A stretch of 64,000 nt of DNA, taken from positions 8,881,422-8,945,421 of the forward strand of contig CM072158.1 of NCBI GenBank assembly GCA_036850595.1. The letters run 5' to 3'. Every line of letters starts with the position of its first letter. The first letter of the stretch is position 1. The position numbers were made by a program, and so were the translations under genes. This DNA is from Rhyacichthys aspro. Its lineage: Eukaryota > Chordata > Actinopteri > Gobiiformes > Rhyacichthyidae. A model generated the notes under the pieces. It made no database searches, was not told the origin of the DNA, and saw nothing but the letters and a program-made list of their open reading frames with translations. Positions 1-12,997 of the stretch are shown one piece after another.

Positions 1-3000
1 TTCTGAGTTGGGTGACACAGAATGACTCGACATGCTTTAAAATAAATCCACTGAGTGTTTCTCCAGTTCTACGCTTAACACATGCTGTGTGCATGCTGCG
101 CCTCATGCATAAATCTGCCTCTAAATAGGCCACTCCAGCTACACAGACACAAATGACGGCCTCAAACATCATTCTGCAGTTTAGTAAATCTGGATTTAGT
201 TCTGGGATAGACTACTTTGGACTTTTTTGGAGGAAAAGGCTTGTAAAAAGTTTGCCAGTGAATGTATTGTTCCTGTGCTTCTGTCACGAGCAAGAGTTGT
301 CAACATTCGATAAATATCTGTCATAACTTTATATTCAGCATGAAAAGAAGGTGAAGAGTGCCTCAAAGAGAAGACGAGTCCTTATCTTCAAACATTGTGG
401 CGATGCCCCTCTGAGATTAGCGTGGCGCCTTTGCATGTGTAAATACATAAGTTTGTGTTTATAATTTCCACGCTAGACAATAAAGTCTTCTTGTGTGCGT
501 CGGTCTGTGTGTGCGTGAATGTGCGCTTTCTGATGTGGTTTTGTTCGACAGAAAAACAAGCTTTTAACTTTTACAGACTTAAAATCCTCAAATCCCCAAA
601 TGGATTGATAATTACAAACAGAACGTGAGTGATATTCCCATCTCTGAGGTTGTAGTCAAACATGTTTTATGAGTTTTGAAGGAAAAATCATTACAAATTC
701 CTGCCGCGGCTTGAAGGGAGGGAGCGAGGCTGAGACAGATCGGGCGTCAGATTTACATCGCGGGACAAAAAGGAAGCAATAGAAGCGAACAGAAAGATGG
801 ATCGAAAAGAAAAGAGACAGTGACAGATAGATATACTCGGGTCGAGAAAAAGAAGATTCCTGGTTTTGTGTAATACTTGAGAAGATGCCAAGCTGTGGTT
901 TTATTTATGACACAAAGACAGCACCAAGAGCTCCTGCCTTTGCAATTAATGCATTTCTTAAGTGCTTATTCTTAATGTGTGCCAGAAACCAATTATTTCT
1001 GTCTTAAATAAGCCTTTATTCCGTACACAGTGACATAATCAGCTTCCTTTCTCAGTGCTTTATATACTTTGTAATTTTCATTTCCATTGTGCACTAAACT
1101 GCGCTGCATTCAAAACAGCTTAGGACATATTGTTGAGGTTTGACAGTCGAGCCAAAAAAGGAGCTTTGAAAGTGAAAATTGAGACAACTTTAGAGGAAGA
1201 GGGAGACAGAGAGGAGTTTATGTGACACATTTTGATAAATGCACATGAGTTTTGGGTTTGTAGCAAGACAACTAAGGCAGAAAATTATAGACTGGTAAAC
1301 AAATTCATAACAATTCTTATGAGATCGGGAAGTGAGTGGAATACAGCCAGACAAAGGAAAGAACGCGGAAAGTCTGGATTTAAAATATGCATTATTATAA
1401 TACAAACTAGGTCTTGTCTGTTTTAATGTTTTGTTTCCATCAGTGTTGTTTGCTGTTTTCACGTCTTCTCTCGTGTTATAACAATAATACTGAAACATGA
1501 TAAAAGTACACTTCATTTTCCCAAAAAGAACAGCAATTTAGCTCATTACGCGGTCAATTTCACAGACAAGCCCGGTATGATGCGCTACATAGCTTTTTTA
1601 TTTAAATTGCATGTCAGCCGGTTTCACCCAGTTAATTATTATGGTATGGGTTTTATTGTTAAAGATGAAGACATTTGTATAACTCAGAGTCATAAAATAA
1701 AAAATGCTGGAACATGAAAGATGTGTAATAGTCTCAGACACTTACTGTAATTTTCAGCAGCGGCAGTATCCAGCTGACTCTGTTGGCTTTAACTACCGTT
1801 CAGTTGGTTTAATTAAAGATAACATGCTGTTTTCCATAAATTCTGGTGAATATTAATATACTCTCAGATCGAGGCTGTATTCATTTGTGGTTTGAGAAGT
1901 TTTTTCCTGTTCATTCAAGGTATTTACCATGTCTTCATCAGACACTTGAGGTGTTGGTCCTTGGTCTTTTCTTCTTACAGTGACTTAATCTTAGCCATCC
2001 ACTTATAGAGGAAGTGAAAAGACAACATCAACACTCAGATCTGTACAGACTTAAATGAGGGACCTATACATATTCGAGACATAGTAATCTTTTTGTCAGT
2101 TTCTGCAGTGTTTATCGCATTTGTGAACAAAGCAGCCCACATCCACTGATAACGAACCAAACATACTGGCTTTTGTCATGTAAATTACAGCTTACCTGCT
2201 GCTAGTGTTTGTCCTGTGAACACAGTCTATTAGCTAAGATCTGTCTTTTTAATAGATAAAAGGGGTCATAAGACAAGAAAAAGTGAACTGGTGCTCTTGG
2301 AAATCAGAGTATTTTAAAGCAAATGTCTAACCAGGGACTGCAACCTGTACAAATGAACAAGGAAGAAAAAAAAAGGATCTTATGGAGGCTGAATCATTCC
2401 AAAAAAAAAAAAAAAAGACTTAGCAGATGTGTTTGAAACATGCTGGCTCTCTGACTGCAATCCAACCACTATAATCAAGGCTTTTAAGACTAACCATCAT
2501 ACATTTTACATGTATCTGTCGATTTGTAATACTAGAAAACATATAGGGACTGAGTGATGTGATATATAACTTCTCCTTTGAGTTAAAGTGATCTAACAAA
2601 ACACTTGATAACTGAGTTCAATTTTAGACTCGAAATAGCAGCCAATCAGTGCAAGATCTATACAGATGTGTGTAAAACTCATCCTGGCCGTTTTCCGCCA
2701 CTAGAGGCAGTAACAACACACAGCAACTGTCGTCTCTCATACACCCACACACTCTAGGGACCCACACAAACCCATCCATCAGGAGTGTGACCAATCCTTA
2801 AGGCCCTAACATTATTCTTGCTTGGTGTGATCGAGCACAAGACAATCCTGTCTCTTTCTCTGTTTCATTGTCTCTCTTTATTCTCCTGTTCACCATCTTT
2901 CCACCCTCTTAATCTTGCCTCCACACATGCTCTGCCCCTAAATCTCTGCAGCTCTTTTCTTCATTGCCCCATGCTTCTCTGCATCTCCCCCCATTCTCTC

Positions 3001-5689
3001 TTCTGTCGTACAGTTTTACAGTAATTCTCATTCACCAACTTACAGATACGCACACAATGAAAATTGGTAGTGATCAATCACGGTCAGAGTTCCATCAAAG
3101 AGAGCCTTTTTGGGATGATGACATCTCTCAACTATACATCACTGGTAATATGGTCTTCATTTGGGACTTCTGAAGTGGATAGAGAGGTAGATTGTGTTAG
3201 ACAGGAAGACAAAGGGCCTATTGGCTTCTGATGAGGTCCCTGAATGATGTCTGGGATGTAATTACAAAAGAAGACCGACAGTGCTTTCAATAATAAGATA
3301 TGATTGGAAACAGTGGTGCTGAAATTAAGGTGAGGACCTGTATATATAAATCTAACTTTTCAAATAGAGTTATATTTAAGAAGAAACTCTTTCATGGTTT
3401 ATCAAAGTGTGCAAAAACAACAGTAGACTAAAAAAGAGAAATAAATAATACTTAAACTATTGGTAAAGTTCAGCAGAGATTAGGGATTGGATTGAAGACA
3501 ATGGAAGAAGAAAAATGGTTGTCCCTCTAACTTTGTGATGGATGCTGCAGACGTGCACCGTGGAAATGACTTGAGGATGGATGCTGAGAGTCTTCAGTCA
3601 GGGAATGGAGATGGATTTCCACGGTAACGGTCTGTAGTAATGATTGGTAACCATTTTCTCTGATCTTCTTTTGATAATGATGAGAAGTCCGTATCTGGAT
3701 ATAAAGTCCTTAAATTATGGAGGTGTTGTTGTTCTTGGTTTAGGCCCTGACTTGTTTTTGAACATAGAGCACTCAGACCCTTTAGTCAAAACCATAATTC
3801 ATTTTCTTAATTATCAGCACATTATTGCAGGAAGAAAATGACATTTGAATTGTCTACTGTTCACTTTGATTTATTTTTAATGACTGATATATTTTAACAG
3901 ACATACACAGACATTGGAAACACAGTTGAATTCCAAGGATCTACAGAACTTGCAATGAATTCCCACTGTACTTTTTTTTTAGGTTTTTTTTTTTTTTTTT
4001 ACAGTAGGCACTGACCTTGACGTGTTTCTGTAGTTTTTGATCTAGTTTTTGGCTGGTTTTCATTCAGACCAGTGGATTCACACAGGGGTCCCATGAGAGA
4101 CACCAGGTGGCTACAGTCAATAAAAAACTCAGCAGTGTCTGGCCCTGAGAATCACAGTTGTATGGCACTGAAACAGAGTATTGAATTCATTCAGAAAAGA
4201 TATGATTCCTTCCTTTGATCCGTCACTTGTACATTCTGTCAGGAGCTGGAAAGCTGAGAAGATAGGCACCAAAATCCATCCAGAACTACCAGAAATTAGG
4301 TTTATTTGTGAAGGGATTTTTAAAATTAAATGACACTGCTTGGTCATTTCTAGTTAGCTGTACAGTTTAATGTTTTAGATGCTTGTGTGTGAATTACTGT
4401 GTCAGATCAGGCTTGATACTTTTTCTTAAATACTTCAATCTTTAAGGCTACCCAGAATAGTGTAGTATTAATATTTACTGTAGACTTACTCCTCAAAAAA
4501 ATCACAAACTTGCAACTTATAAGTTTGTGATGTAAGTTTCATAACAGCATTCATTCTCCTTCTTTACATTTATTTTCCTCCTTCACTTTGGTCTTTTTAA
4601 AGTTCCAGGAAGAAGTACAAACTATTAATCCCCTTTGGACAATATGACATCGACTGTTTTCTTTTCATTTATGAATACAGTATCTGTCCCAGTATCAAAT
4701 AAAGAATAAATAAATAATGAAGAGTGAGCAGTCAACTGAACAAACACAAGAAACACTGTTTCCGGCCATTAGTTTCTTTCATTAAAAAAAAAAATGTTTA
4801 AAAACTTTGACCCAAGAAGAGAGCATCAAACATTAATGAACATCGATGTATTTACTGGTGAAGTCTGGAGTCGCATTGCATTGTTTATTTGGATGTTTAT
4901 TTTACTGGGCTCTTGCTGGTGCCCTGAGTTACATCTTGTCTTGTGAAGGAGAATTGAAACCATTTAAATTAGAGACAGAATATTGACAACATGTAAACCG
5001 CACAGAAGAAAACATCTTTTTACGGGAAAGGAGCGCATTAAAGGAGTTACAATGAATCGACCACACTGGACTCTCTGTTCATTTTTGTGCTGACGGCCTT
5101 CTGTAAATCCACCATTTTCCACTTTAACTCTTGCATCCCAACATCAACATCTATATCATTTTGTCTTTTCTTTTTTTTTTTTTGCAACATTTTATCTATA
5201 AACACATCTGCAGTGTGACACAATTGGAGCCAACATAAAGCTTCCCTCAAGGTATTTACTGCTGTTATGTTAATGGCTATGGATTTTCAGCTGCTGGAGT
5301 GACTTCCACACTAACTTTTCAAGCAGTTTCAGCACTAAAGAATGGTTAATGTTTGATGTTACAGTTTAAATAAAGTAAGTTGTAAAAAGGACTGCATTTG
5401 ATCTAATATGTCAGACATAGAACTGACTGGGCAGACACAGGAGGGGGTAATAAATGAGTTTGATGAATACACAGCTTGACATGGAGCATCACTGAATGTG
5501 GATGGGGAAAGCATAATGAAAACATACGCTGAGTCACTGTGTAAGAAAGAGAGGCCCTGGGAAACATTGTGATCATGTCGTACATTTGGCAGAGAATCCA
5601 GGCTTAATCCATAGAGAAGAAAATATTTATAAATCTATTTCTTTCCAACTGGCAACAGCTAATGGGCAAATAATTATTTTAAAATGTAA
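1..5689. other. Non-coding unique sequence with simple-sequence patches
   Basis: I see no supportable gene here. Open frames are short and lack splice context or recognisable motifs. The stretch holds short A-runs (about 2363-2374 and 2400-2415), a pyrimidine-rich tract (about 2846-3010), a T-rich run (about 3969-4003) and a small perfect hairpin at 4501-4531 listed separately. Composition is otherwise ordinary AT-rich vertebrate intergenic or intronic DNA. Confidence 0.6.
4501..4531. repeat. Perfect 11-bp inverted repeat (small hairpin)
   Basis: ATCACAAACTT at 4501-4511 is followed, after 9 nt, by its exact reverse complement AAGTTTGTGAT at 4521-4531. The stem is too short for a typical pre-miRNA, and no U-run follows. 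It could be chance or a small remnant of an inverted-repeat element. Confidence 0.55.
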
Positions 5690-7055
5690 ATTTTTTTGGG
5701 GAGGGAGGAAACTAAATATATAAATAAATAAATAAATAAATATATATAGAAAAAAAAAGAACATTTTTTTTGAGTTCCCCAAAAAAAAAAATTTTTTTTT
5801 TGAGTTCCCCCAAAAATATATATTTTGAGCCCCCAAAAAAATTTTTTTTTTAGTTCCCCCCCCCCAAAAAAAACTTTTTTTTTTATTTTTGAGTCCCCCA
5901 AAAAAATTTTTTTTTAGTCCCCCTAGTTGCCCAGAAAAAATTTTTATGAAATTAAAAAAATTTTTTTTTTTTTTTTTTTTTAGTTGGCCTGAAAAAAAAA
6001 TGTTTTTTTTTAAGATGCCCCAAAAAAAAAACATTTTTTTTTTAGATGGCCCAAAAAAAAATTATTTTTTTTTTGAGTTGGCCTGAAAAAAAAAATATTT
6101 TTTTTTTATGGAGGGCCAACTCAAAAAAAATATTTTTTTTTTTTTTTTCAAAAAAAATAAATGGGGCCCAATAAAAAAATTTTTTTGGCCAACTCAAAAA
6201 AAAAAAAATTTTTTTTTTTTGATGGGCTTCAAAAAAAAAATTTTTTTTTTTTTTGAGTTGAGCCCTCAAAAAAAATTTTTCTTATTTATTTTTTTTGGCA
6301 AAAACAAAAAAATTTTTTTTTTTGAGTTGGCCCGAAAAAAAAAAAAAAAAAAAAATATTTTTTTTTTTTTTTGGAGGGAAATTTTTTTTTTGAGTTTTTT
6401 TATAGGCCAACTAAAAAAAAATAAAAATAAAATTTTTCAGATGGCCCCAAAAAAATTTTTTTTTTTTTTGAGTTGGCCTGAAAAAAAAATGTTTTTTTTT
6501 AAGATGCCCCAAAAAAAAATATTTTTATTTTGAGATGGCCCGAAAAAAAAATTTTTTTTTTTTTGAGTTGGCCTGAAAAAAAAAAATTTTTTTGGGGGGC
6601 ATCTTAAAAGAAAAAAAAATTTCTTTTGAGTTGGCCCGAAAAAAAAAATAATTTTTTTTTTTTTTTTTTTTTGAGTTGGCCAGAAAAAAAATCCCAAAAT
6701 TTTTTTATTTTTTTTTTTGAGTTGGCCTGAATAAAATAATTTTTTTTTTTTTTTTTTGAGTTGGCCTAAAAAAAAAAATTTGAGAGGCCCAAAACAAATT
6801 TTTGAGTTGGCTCTTAAAAAAAAATTTTTTTTTTGGCCTGAAAAAAAAAATGTTTTTTTTTAAGATGCTCCCAAAAAAAACATTTTTTTTTTTAGATGGC
6901 CCAAAAAAAAAATTTTTTTTTTCAGATGGCCTGAAAAAAAAAAGTTTTTTTTGATTTCCCAATAAAAAAAACTTTTTTTTTTTTTTTGAGTTCCCCCCAA
7001 AAAAAAAGAATTTTTTTTTTTTAGTTGCCCAGAAAAAAAAAATTGTTTTTTGCAC
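5690..7055. repeat. Tandem array of A-run/T-run units with short GC-bearing spacers
   Basis: About 1.35 kb consists almost entirely of alternating A-runs and T-runs (about 8-20 nt each), separated by short spacers such as GAGTTGGCCTG, AAGATGCCCC, TAGATGGCCC and GAGTTCCCCC. Each unit of roughly 30-45 bp is nearly self-complementary, because A-runs abut T-runs. Orientation changes inside the array: the spacers at about 6111-6230 and 6403-6412 read GGCCAACT, the reverse complement of the usual AGTTGGCC. A three-spacer block (GAGTTGGCCTG, AAGATGCCCC, AGATGGCCC) recurs near 5985-6055, 6470-6541 and 6834-6902, which suggests a higher-order unit. All frames stay open because the units encode Lys/Phe; none is a gene. 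Exact run lengths may be unreliable in an assembly. Confidence 0.85.
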
Positions 7056-8155
7056 GCTGCAGAGTACAGTAGAATAGAGAACAGTGTAACTATTGGTTGT
7101 GTGAGAAATTGCAACAGCTCTGGCGTGCCACCTCTTCTGCCCATTAGGAGAGCTCTGTGGAAAATCCATCTGAATCTCTCACACACATGCACACACACCT
7201 AATGACGTCACATTGTTTTATTTTTTTTATGTCTAAACTGGAGACCAAACTCACTGAACCAAGAGGGAGGATGAACGGGACAATGATGTTAAAAAAGCCA
7301 CGGAGATAAAAGAAGAAAAAAAGTCAAAGAAGACAGATGACAGAAGACTGAAAGAGAGTTTTGTGAGGCTGTGAGTTTGGCGCACACCTAATCAGTCTGT
7401 CCATGACCAGCCCTATCCATTTTCCCCTCATACATAAATATCAAACTGTATTATGCAGGTACAACTAATCCCCTATGTGTACAGTGGGGTGGGTCTGCAG
7501 GAGGTGGAGGGGTTTCTGGCACAGCGTGGTAGTCATTTCCCTTCTAGACTCAACATCATACAGATATACACATACAGCGTGCGTTGGAATATCATTACGG
7601 AAAGAGCAGCCCTGACACAAGCGGCCCTTTGTTTGAGCCCAGACGCACATTTGAGAGCGCATACAAAAAAAAAAAAAACGCTCCCAGACTCGGGCCTTCC
7701 ATATCGCCAATATAATTACGGCTATTACATATGACTCAAATATAACTTTACATCTTGGTCCCTGCGTCTGCATCACTCTAGATCTCCCCTCACTTAGTCG
7801 CTTTATGTTCTTTCTGCCGTCTCTTTCTTTCGTTCGCTCTCCGTTGAGTGCCATGTTGGAGCCATGTATTACATTTGTGTGTGCGGTGGCATAATGCTGT
7901 ATAAACATTACCTCAACTAACGAGCGGTAACTGGTCTGGCCCAAATCTCGTGTGTGCGCCATTCAACTTAATGACCCATACAGTCCACTTTTTGTTCTTG
8001 ATGCTTTTACAGTGAAAGGAGAGCAAAATGTAGATATACTTTTTTCATTAAATCGTTGCAAAAAAGTTGATAGCACACAATAAAGCTGAAAATTATGATT
8101 GATTTTCAGCATAATTTTATTTTACTCCTTGCTAATAATTGTCTGTCAGTGTATG
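7056..8155. other. Non-coding unique sequence
   Basis: No gene, RNA or repeat family was recognised. A long - strand open frame at 7465-7962 lacks splice signals and any familiar motif and is treated as chance. A short A-run occurs at about 7666-7678. Confidence 0.5.
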
Positions 8156-8163
8156 TCTTAAAG

Positions 8164-8462
8164 CAGGGGTGTCCAAACTTTTTACTGTGAGGGCCACATT
8201 TGATGAAAGGAATATTTCCAAGGGCTGACAGTGTCTTCTGATTTTATCCTTATTCTTAGATGGATTTGAACAGGTTTTAGTTGGATCTGAACAGGTGTTA
8301 GTTGGATCTGAACAGGTTTTAGATGGATTTGTACCTGTATAGTGTACAGTGTTTCTGTATGACAGACCCGGTGCTGTTGGGTTCATAAACTGAAGCTGAG
8401 GGCCGCATAAAATCTCACCTTGTGCCATGTTTGGCCCCCGGGCCTGACTTTGGACATGTCTG
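8164..8462. mobile_element. Non-autonomous hAT-type MITE with 8-bp target-site duplication
   Basis: The element is 299 bp and starts CAGGGGTGTCCAAACTTT. It ends GACTTTGGACATGTCTG, which is an imperfect reverse complement of the start. It is flanked by identical 8-bp copies TCTTAAAG at 8156-8163 and 8463-8470, the duplication size made by hAT transposases. Subterminal GGGCCACA and GGGCCGCA motifs match what is commonly seen in CAGGGGTGTCCAA-type hAT elements (recalled, not searched). The interior (about 8257-8331) contains several copies of a roughly 21-bp repeat built on TTGGATCTGAACAGGTTTTAG. There is no transposase frame, so it would depend on a transposase supplied elsewhere. Confidence 0.88.
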
Positions 8463-8470
8463 TCTTAAAG

Positions 8471-9853
8471 TGTGTGTGTATTCCAGGTGCATCCTGTTGC
8501 AGAGAGATTCCAATTCCCTGCAAAACAAATTGAATAATATTGTATCTTTAGATTCCATTTGTTGTACAGTGATATAAAAGGCCTTCAGGAAGTGCACTAC
8601 TTAACTTAATATTCACAAATAAGTTCTCAGTCAGCCAGGTCATTATATCATAAAACGGGTGAGGAATAAATATTCAAGGGACTTAAAAAATCCAATAGCA
8701 ACCTGTTTAGTTACATTTTTATCAATATAATCCCATAACTTTAAACTATCAATGTGTAAAATAACACACACGATTTAATTAAATAAGAAAAGTATTTTAT
8801 TATCTGTATCTGGTTTCTGCAAATGCACTAATTGCAATATAGCAAATTCATGCTGTGTCAATTAATGCCAAAAGTTAAGCCTATTGTATTTATATTTAAT
8901 CATGTTGTAGAATTTCAGTCAACTATTGTATCTTAAATCAGAAGATTTCAATAACACATAGATTTGGATAAAAAAAAAATGAGTTTGATAAAGTTAACCT
9001 GAAGGCTTATGCATTTGTGCCATTTTATACTAGACGATGTAGCCACTATTAGGCAACACCACAAATGTCAGGCAATGTCCCGGAGCAGAAGTACAGAGCA
9101 GCAAAGTGGACAAACACATTTGTTGACCTTGCCGTTGCACTTGTGTTTTCTTGCAGGGCCAAAGTGCATGGTCTATTTCATTTGTAGCAGTGTGGGTCAA
9201 GCTCTGGTCTGACAGGCTCAGAGTTCAGGCCGTGCTGCCGACAGGACTGGTTAACACTGGTTTATAGGGACCAGCGCTGCAGAGCCTTCCCCGTGGCTGC
9301 TGCTGTGTTTCTGCACCTCCCTTGTTGTGTTTAAAAAGGAACGTATGTCCCCAAACACAGCGACGGGGCTAAATCCACCAGATTTAAACATCTCCCAGGC
9401 CTTTTCAAAAACCATTTAGGCTTCAAAAGAAAGAGAAGGATTAAAGTGAAGCAGAGCAACAAGCCTAAAGACAAGGCTTCGCTCATTTTCATTCTTCAGA
9501 GACAGTTTGCCAACTAGTAGCCATGACATGTGAGGCTTTCTCCCAGACCACCACACATATGTGCTGGGTTATGTCTAATGCTATTGGCCTTTTGTCTGTG
9601 ACATGATCGACAACCACACTTTTCCTCCAACCAACCCCCTCCCCTCCTGCTGCCGTTCTCATGGGTTTGTTCATATTTAAGGAGAACATGATGCTGGTGA
9701 AATCACATGTGAAGGGGAGCTGTGTGTATTTGTGTGTTTGTTTGTGACAAATGAGTGGCTCGGATCAGAGACCACTGTAGGAGAGAGCTGGGGTGGGCTC
9801 CTAATTGAAACCAGTCCACGTTCACCGTGCAGACTTCCTATAGGCACATGAAA
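8471..9853. other. Non-coding unique sequence
   Basis: AT-rich, non-repetitive sequence. The open frames here have no splice sites or motifs that would support coding. I see no RNA gene or transposon end. Confidence 0.5.
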
Positions 9854-9863
9854 CAGAAAATAA

Positions 9864-10164
9864 GGGAACACTTTACAATAACTCACACAATAAAACAGTA
9901 GTTTAGCATTAAAGATGTGCAATTACCAAATAATTAATTAATAAACTATTTATAGAGACTGAAATATCATTTTTATGTATAATTATACATATAAGTGTTA
10001 ATTGTTACAACTAAAACATTTATACCAATGTTTATATTTATATTTCATTTATATGTAATAGTGATTATTAATGTTGGATTGGTAAAAAATAATTAATGAT
10101 TAATTATTTTTAATTAATATTTAATTAATTATTTTTTAATAGTTGGAGTTATTCTAAAGTGTTA
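9864..10164. mobile_element. AT-rich MITE with ~20-bp terminal inverted repeats
   Basis: GGAACACTTTACAATAACTC (9865-9884) pairs with GAGTTATTCTAAAGTGTTAC (10146-10165) at 18 of 20 positions. The flanks CAGAAAATAA (9854-9863) and CAGAAAGTAA (10165-10174) look like a 10-bp target-site duplication with one mismatch. The exact end base is ambiguous by one or two positions. The interior is very AT-rich, with palindromic TTAATTAATTA stretches near 10080-10140 and no coding frame. An AACACTTTA terminus is common in fish MITEs (recalled). A 9-10 bp duplication would favour a Mutator-like assignment over hAT, but I leave the superfamily open. Confidence 0.72.
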
Positions 10165-10174
10165 CAGAAAGTAA

Positions 10175-12997
10175 TAATCACCGTAACTTGGGTATTACAA
10201 TTTTAAAAACCAGAATAAAAGCAATGCTAGCACGATTACAAATACCAGCATAAGTGAGTGGGTAAAGCTTTTAAATATATCTTAATCATAATAGCCTGAT
10301 AGATAGGATCAGGCATTTCTGCCAAATAAACCTGTGCAATAAAAAATGTAATAGTTATTTCTGAAAAGCTTCATCTGGTTTATTTTCTCTCTTAGGTGTT
10401 TATTATGGTGCCTGTAACATAATTAGAAAGTGAGTTCAGTGAATTGAATATACTGCACTCAAATTAATTCCTTTAGTGAGATATTTCATAAACCCCTACA
10501 GTAATTGCCCACGTACAATTTATTTTTAAAGATTTATGTTCAAGTGGAGCTAAATGTCTCTAGGGTGGTGTCACTTCAGGCTATTTTTACAAATGAAAGT
10601 AAACACAGATGCAGCACTGATTTAAGGTTGTAATGTGACAGATGTAATAAATGCCTCTTAAAGCAACAGGTGGGTTAGCGTTTCACTGGGGTTGTTTCTG
10701 TGTCCTTTTGACAGCAGCGTGTTCTCATTAGCGAGCAGATTGGCTTCATTTATTCAGCCTCACTTTAAGTAGGATTTTATTGTTCAGGGCGAGGAGCAGC
10801 CCTGTCATTTTGAAGTATGTCCGGACCACGTGAAGAAAATATTTTTATTGCACTGTAGAAAAGTAAGGGCTGCCTATTTACTGATGCACTGTGCTTTGTA
10901 TATTCATCATCTATTTGAGTGCAGAAAAGCATAACACACATGCATTCGAAACCAACACCAAACTATGTCAGTTCAAGTGTAAACAAATAAACATTTTTTA
11001 CCAATTCAGACGTAATCAGGCTGAAAAATAACACTTAACTGCTGCACATTGGTGGATTTACATGGAAAAAAACATTACACACATGATCTGATTAACAAAG
11101 AAAGGTAAGTCTAGTTTACTATGGGGTCAAAGGTCAGCAAAGTGGGGTTAAAATCAGACCGAAGCTGAGGAGTGAGGAGCAGAAGCAGTGTAACTATATA
11201 TTGTTTAAGCAAGTTTGTGATGACAATGATGATAATGACATAAATATGGATCTTTGACTGGATTGGCAATGAACTGTGCTGTGAAACTGTACATTTTCAT
11301 AGTTGTTTGTCAAACAAACCTATGAAAGTGTATCAATAAGTGTTTAATAAGTGTTAAATGCTTGATTACCTAGACTGAAACTGTGTTTGGCCAGTCTACT
11401 TCCTGAATTAAAGCCATCCACTTTATTAAATTATAAGAGAGCTTCTCAGTGGGAGTCCGAACACATATTTTCAAAATAACACTGGACTGTAAAACAACTG
11501 TGGGCTTTGAATACAGCTCAATTTTATTTGATATTTAAAATGAATGAAAGCAAATGGTCAAATATGATAAAGAGGTCCACTTAACATCATTACGAGAGCT
11601 AAATTTACTGGATGTATATAATTATCTGGCATGTATTCAGCTCAGGAAATACTGAATATTTTGCACTCCTGCGCATAAAACACCTCTATCCACACCTACC
11701 TCGGCTTTAATATATGTCTGGTCATTTACTTAAATGGTGCAAATGCACTGGATTGAATTTCCAATTAAAGTAATAGTATGAGATATTTATATGTCCGTGT
11801 TCAGAGGCGATAAAGCAAAAGGCTAAAGTGGGTTGATTGCAATGTAATGGTAAAAGGCTGTCTGCATTCTGACAATTTACACCTAATAACGCTCGCAGCA
11901 AATCGTCTCATTATGGAGCCAACAAACACCGTCATATTTTGTGTTTTATGAGAGTAAAGTTTAGAAGCATTCAAGCTTCAATGAGTGCTGCCTTTCAGAA
12001 ATATGTATTTAAATCCATGGCTGTTTCACATTCAGCTGCAGTTCGAGCTGACACACAGAGAGCTTCTCTTTTGTCCAGTCCTTCACAAATTGCTAATAAT
12101 GGCTTCACGTCCTGTTTGAAATATCACATGATAATGGTCCTCAGTCTGACCCCTTTCAGTGAGGGATTGTGACTCTGTATCTCTGTAGTTAGAGCCCAAG
12201 AGCAAGGTATTAAGGCAGTAGGGCACCAGGCTGGACTAACTGCAGCGTATAAATTTCCCAAATTGCCCTGATGGGCAAAAAAAAAAACAACCTAAAATTT
12301 ATTTGAGCAAAAGAAAAAGCTGGTTTGGACTCTTCACTGGGTTACAGCCAACAAATAAATATCAAGAGCTTTTGTAAAATGTGTGGAATATATCATTTTG
12401 CTAAACATCTGAATGAAATCCTGGAGGAGCTAATTTTGTGGGAGATGAACAAAGATATATGATAATGCTTGTTTATGCTTGTTTACTGTGTGTGTTAGTG
12501 CGCCTCTCTGCAGGGAGCTCTGTTTAACACAAACACCATCTGGACTTCTGCAAACACTGAATCAATCTCACATCACACTGTATGCACTGCACTTACCACA
12601 TGTTTTACATCATTTGTTCCCTTTGTTTGCAGATTAATGCTAACACAGATCTGCTTTTGCAAAGATGCATTCAGCAGGGTTTCATATTTAATACATCATC
12701 TGTACATCCTGCACTCCAGAGCTTCAGTGTTATTCTGAGGCTGTACCAGTGCATCCAGCTTTTCCCAAAGGCGCAGCAGTTATATCAAACACAAGCTTCA
12801 CATCAAAACATAAATATTCTGCTTTACCTTAAACAGTTTCATGTATTCATGTTTGAATATGTATTAAGTCATGAACTGTGCTTTCCCTTTGACATATTTC
12901 AAGTTAAACGCATAAGAAATAGATCATAAAAGGCTCAGCTTTTCAGATTGTACAGCACAATGCGCCGCAACTTTCTTTATCATATATCATCTGAAGA
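10175..12997. other. Non-coding unique sequence
   Basis: No supportable gene. It contains an imperfect palindrome at 11291-11331 (listed separately). The + strand frames at 11939-12172 and 12582-12929 have no recognisable domain and are taken as chance. Confidence 0.5.
11291..11331. repeat. Imperfect 41-bp palindrome
   Basis: ACATTTTCATAGTTGTTTG is followed almost at once by CAAACAAACCTATGAAAGTGT, its near reverse complement (one mismatch and a small bulge). The hairpin would have almost no loop. No transposon ends or RNA gene signals surround it. Confidence 0.5.

Noticed and set aside
5627..7198. Several overlapping Lys/Phe-rich open frames on both strands
   Set aside because: They are products of the A-run/T-run array, where AAA and TTT codons keep every frame open; there is no domain or codon signal.
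7465..7962. 165-codon minus-strand frame
   Set aside because: No motif or splice signals, and the opposite strand is also open; taken as chance.
11291..11331. Palindrome considered as a microRNA precursor
   Set aside because: The stem is only about 20 bp with almost no loop, unlike a 60-80 nt precursor hairpin.
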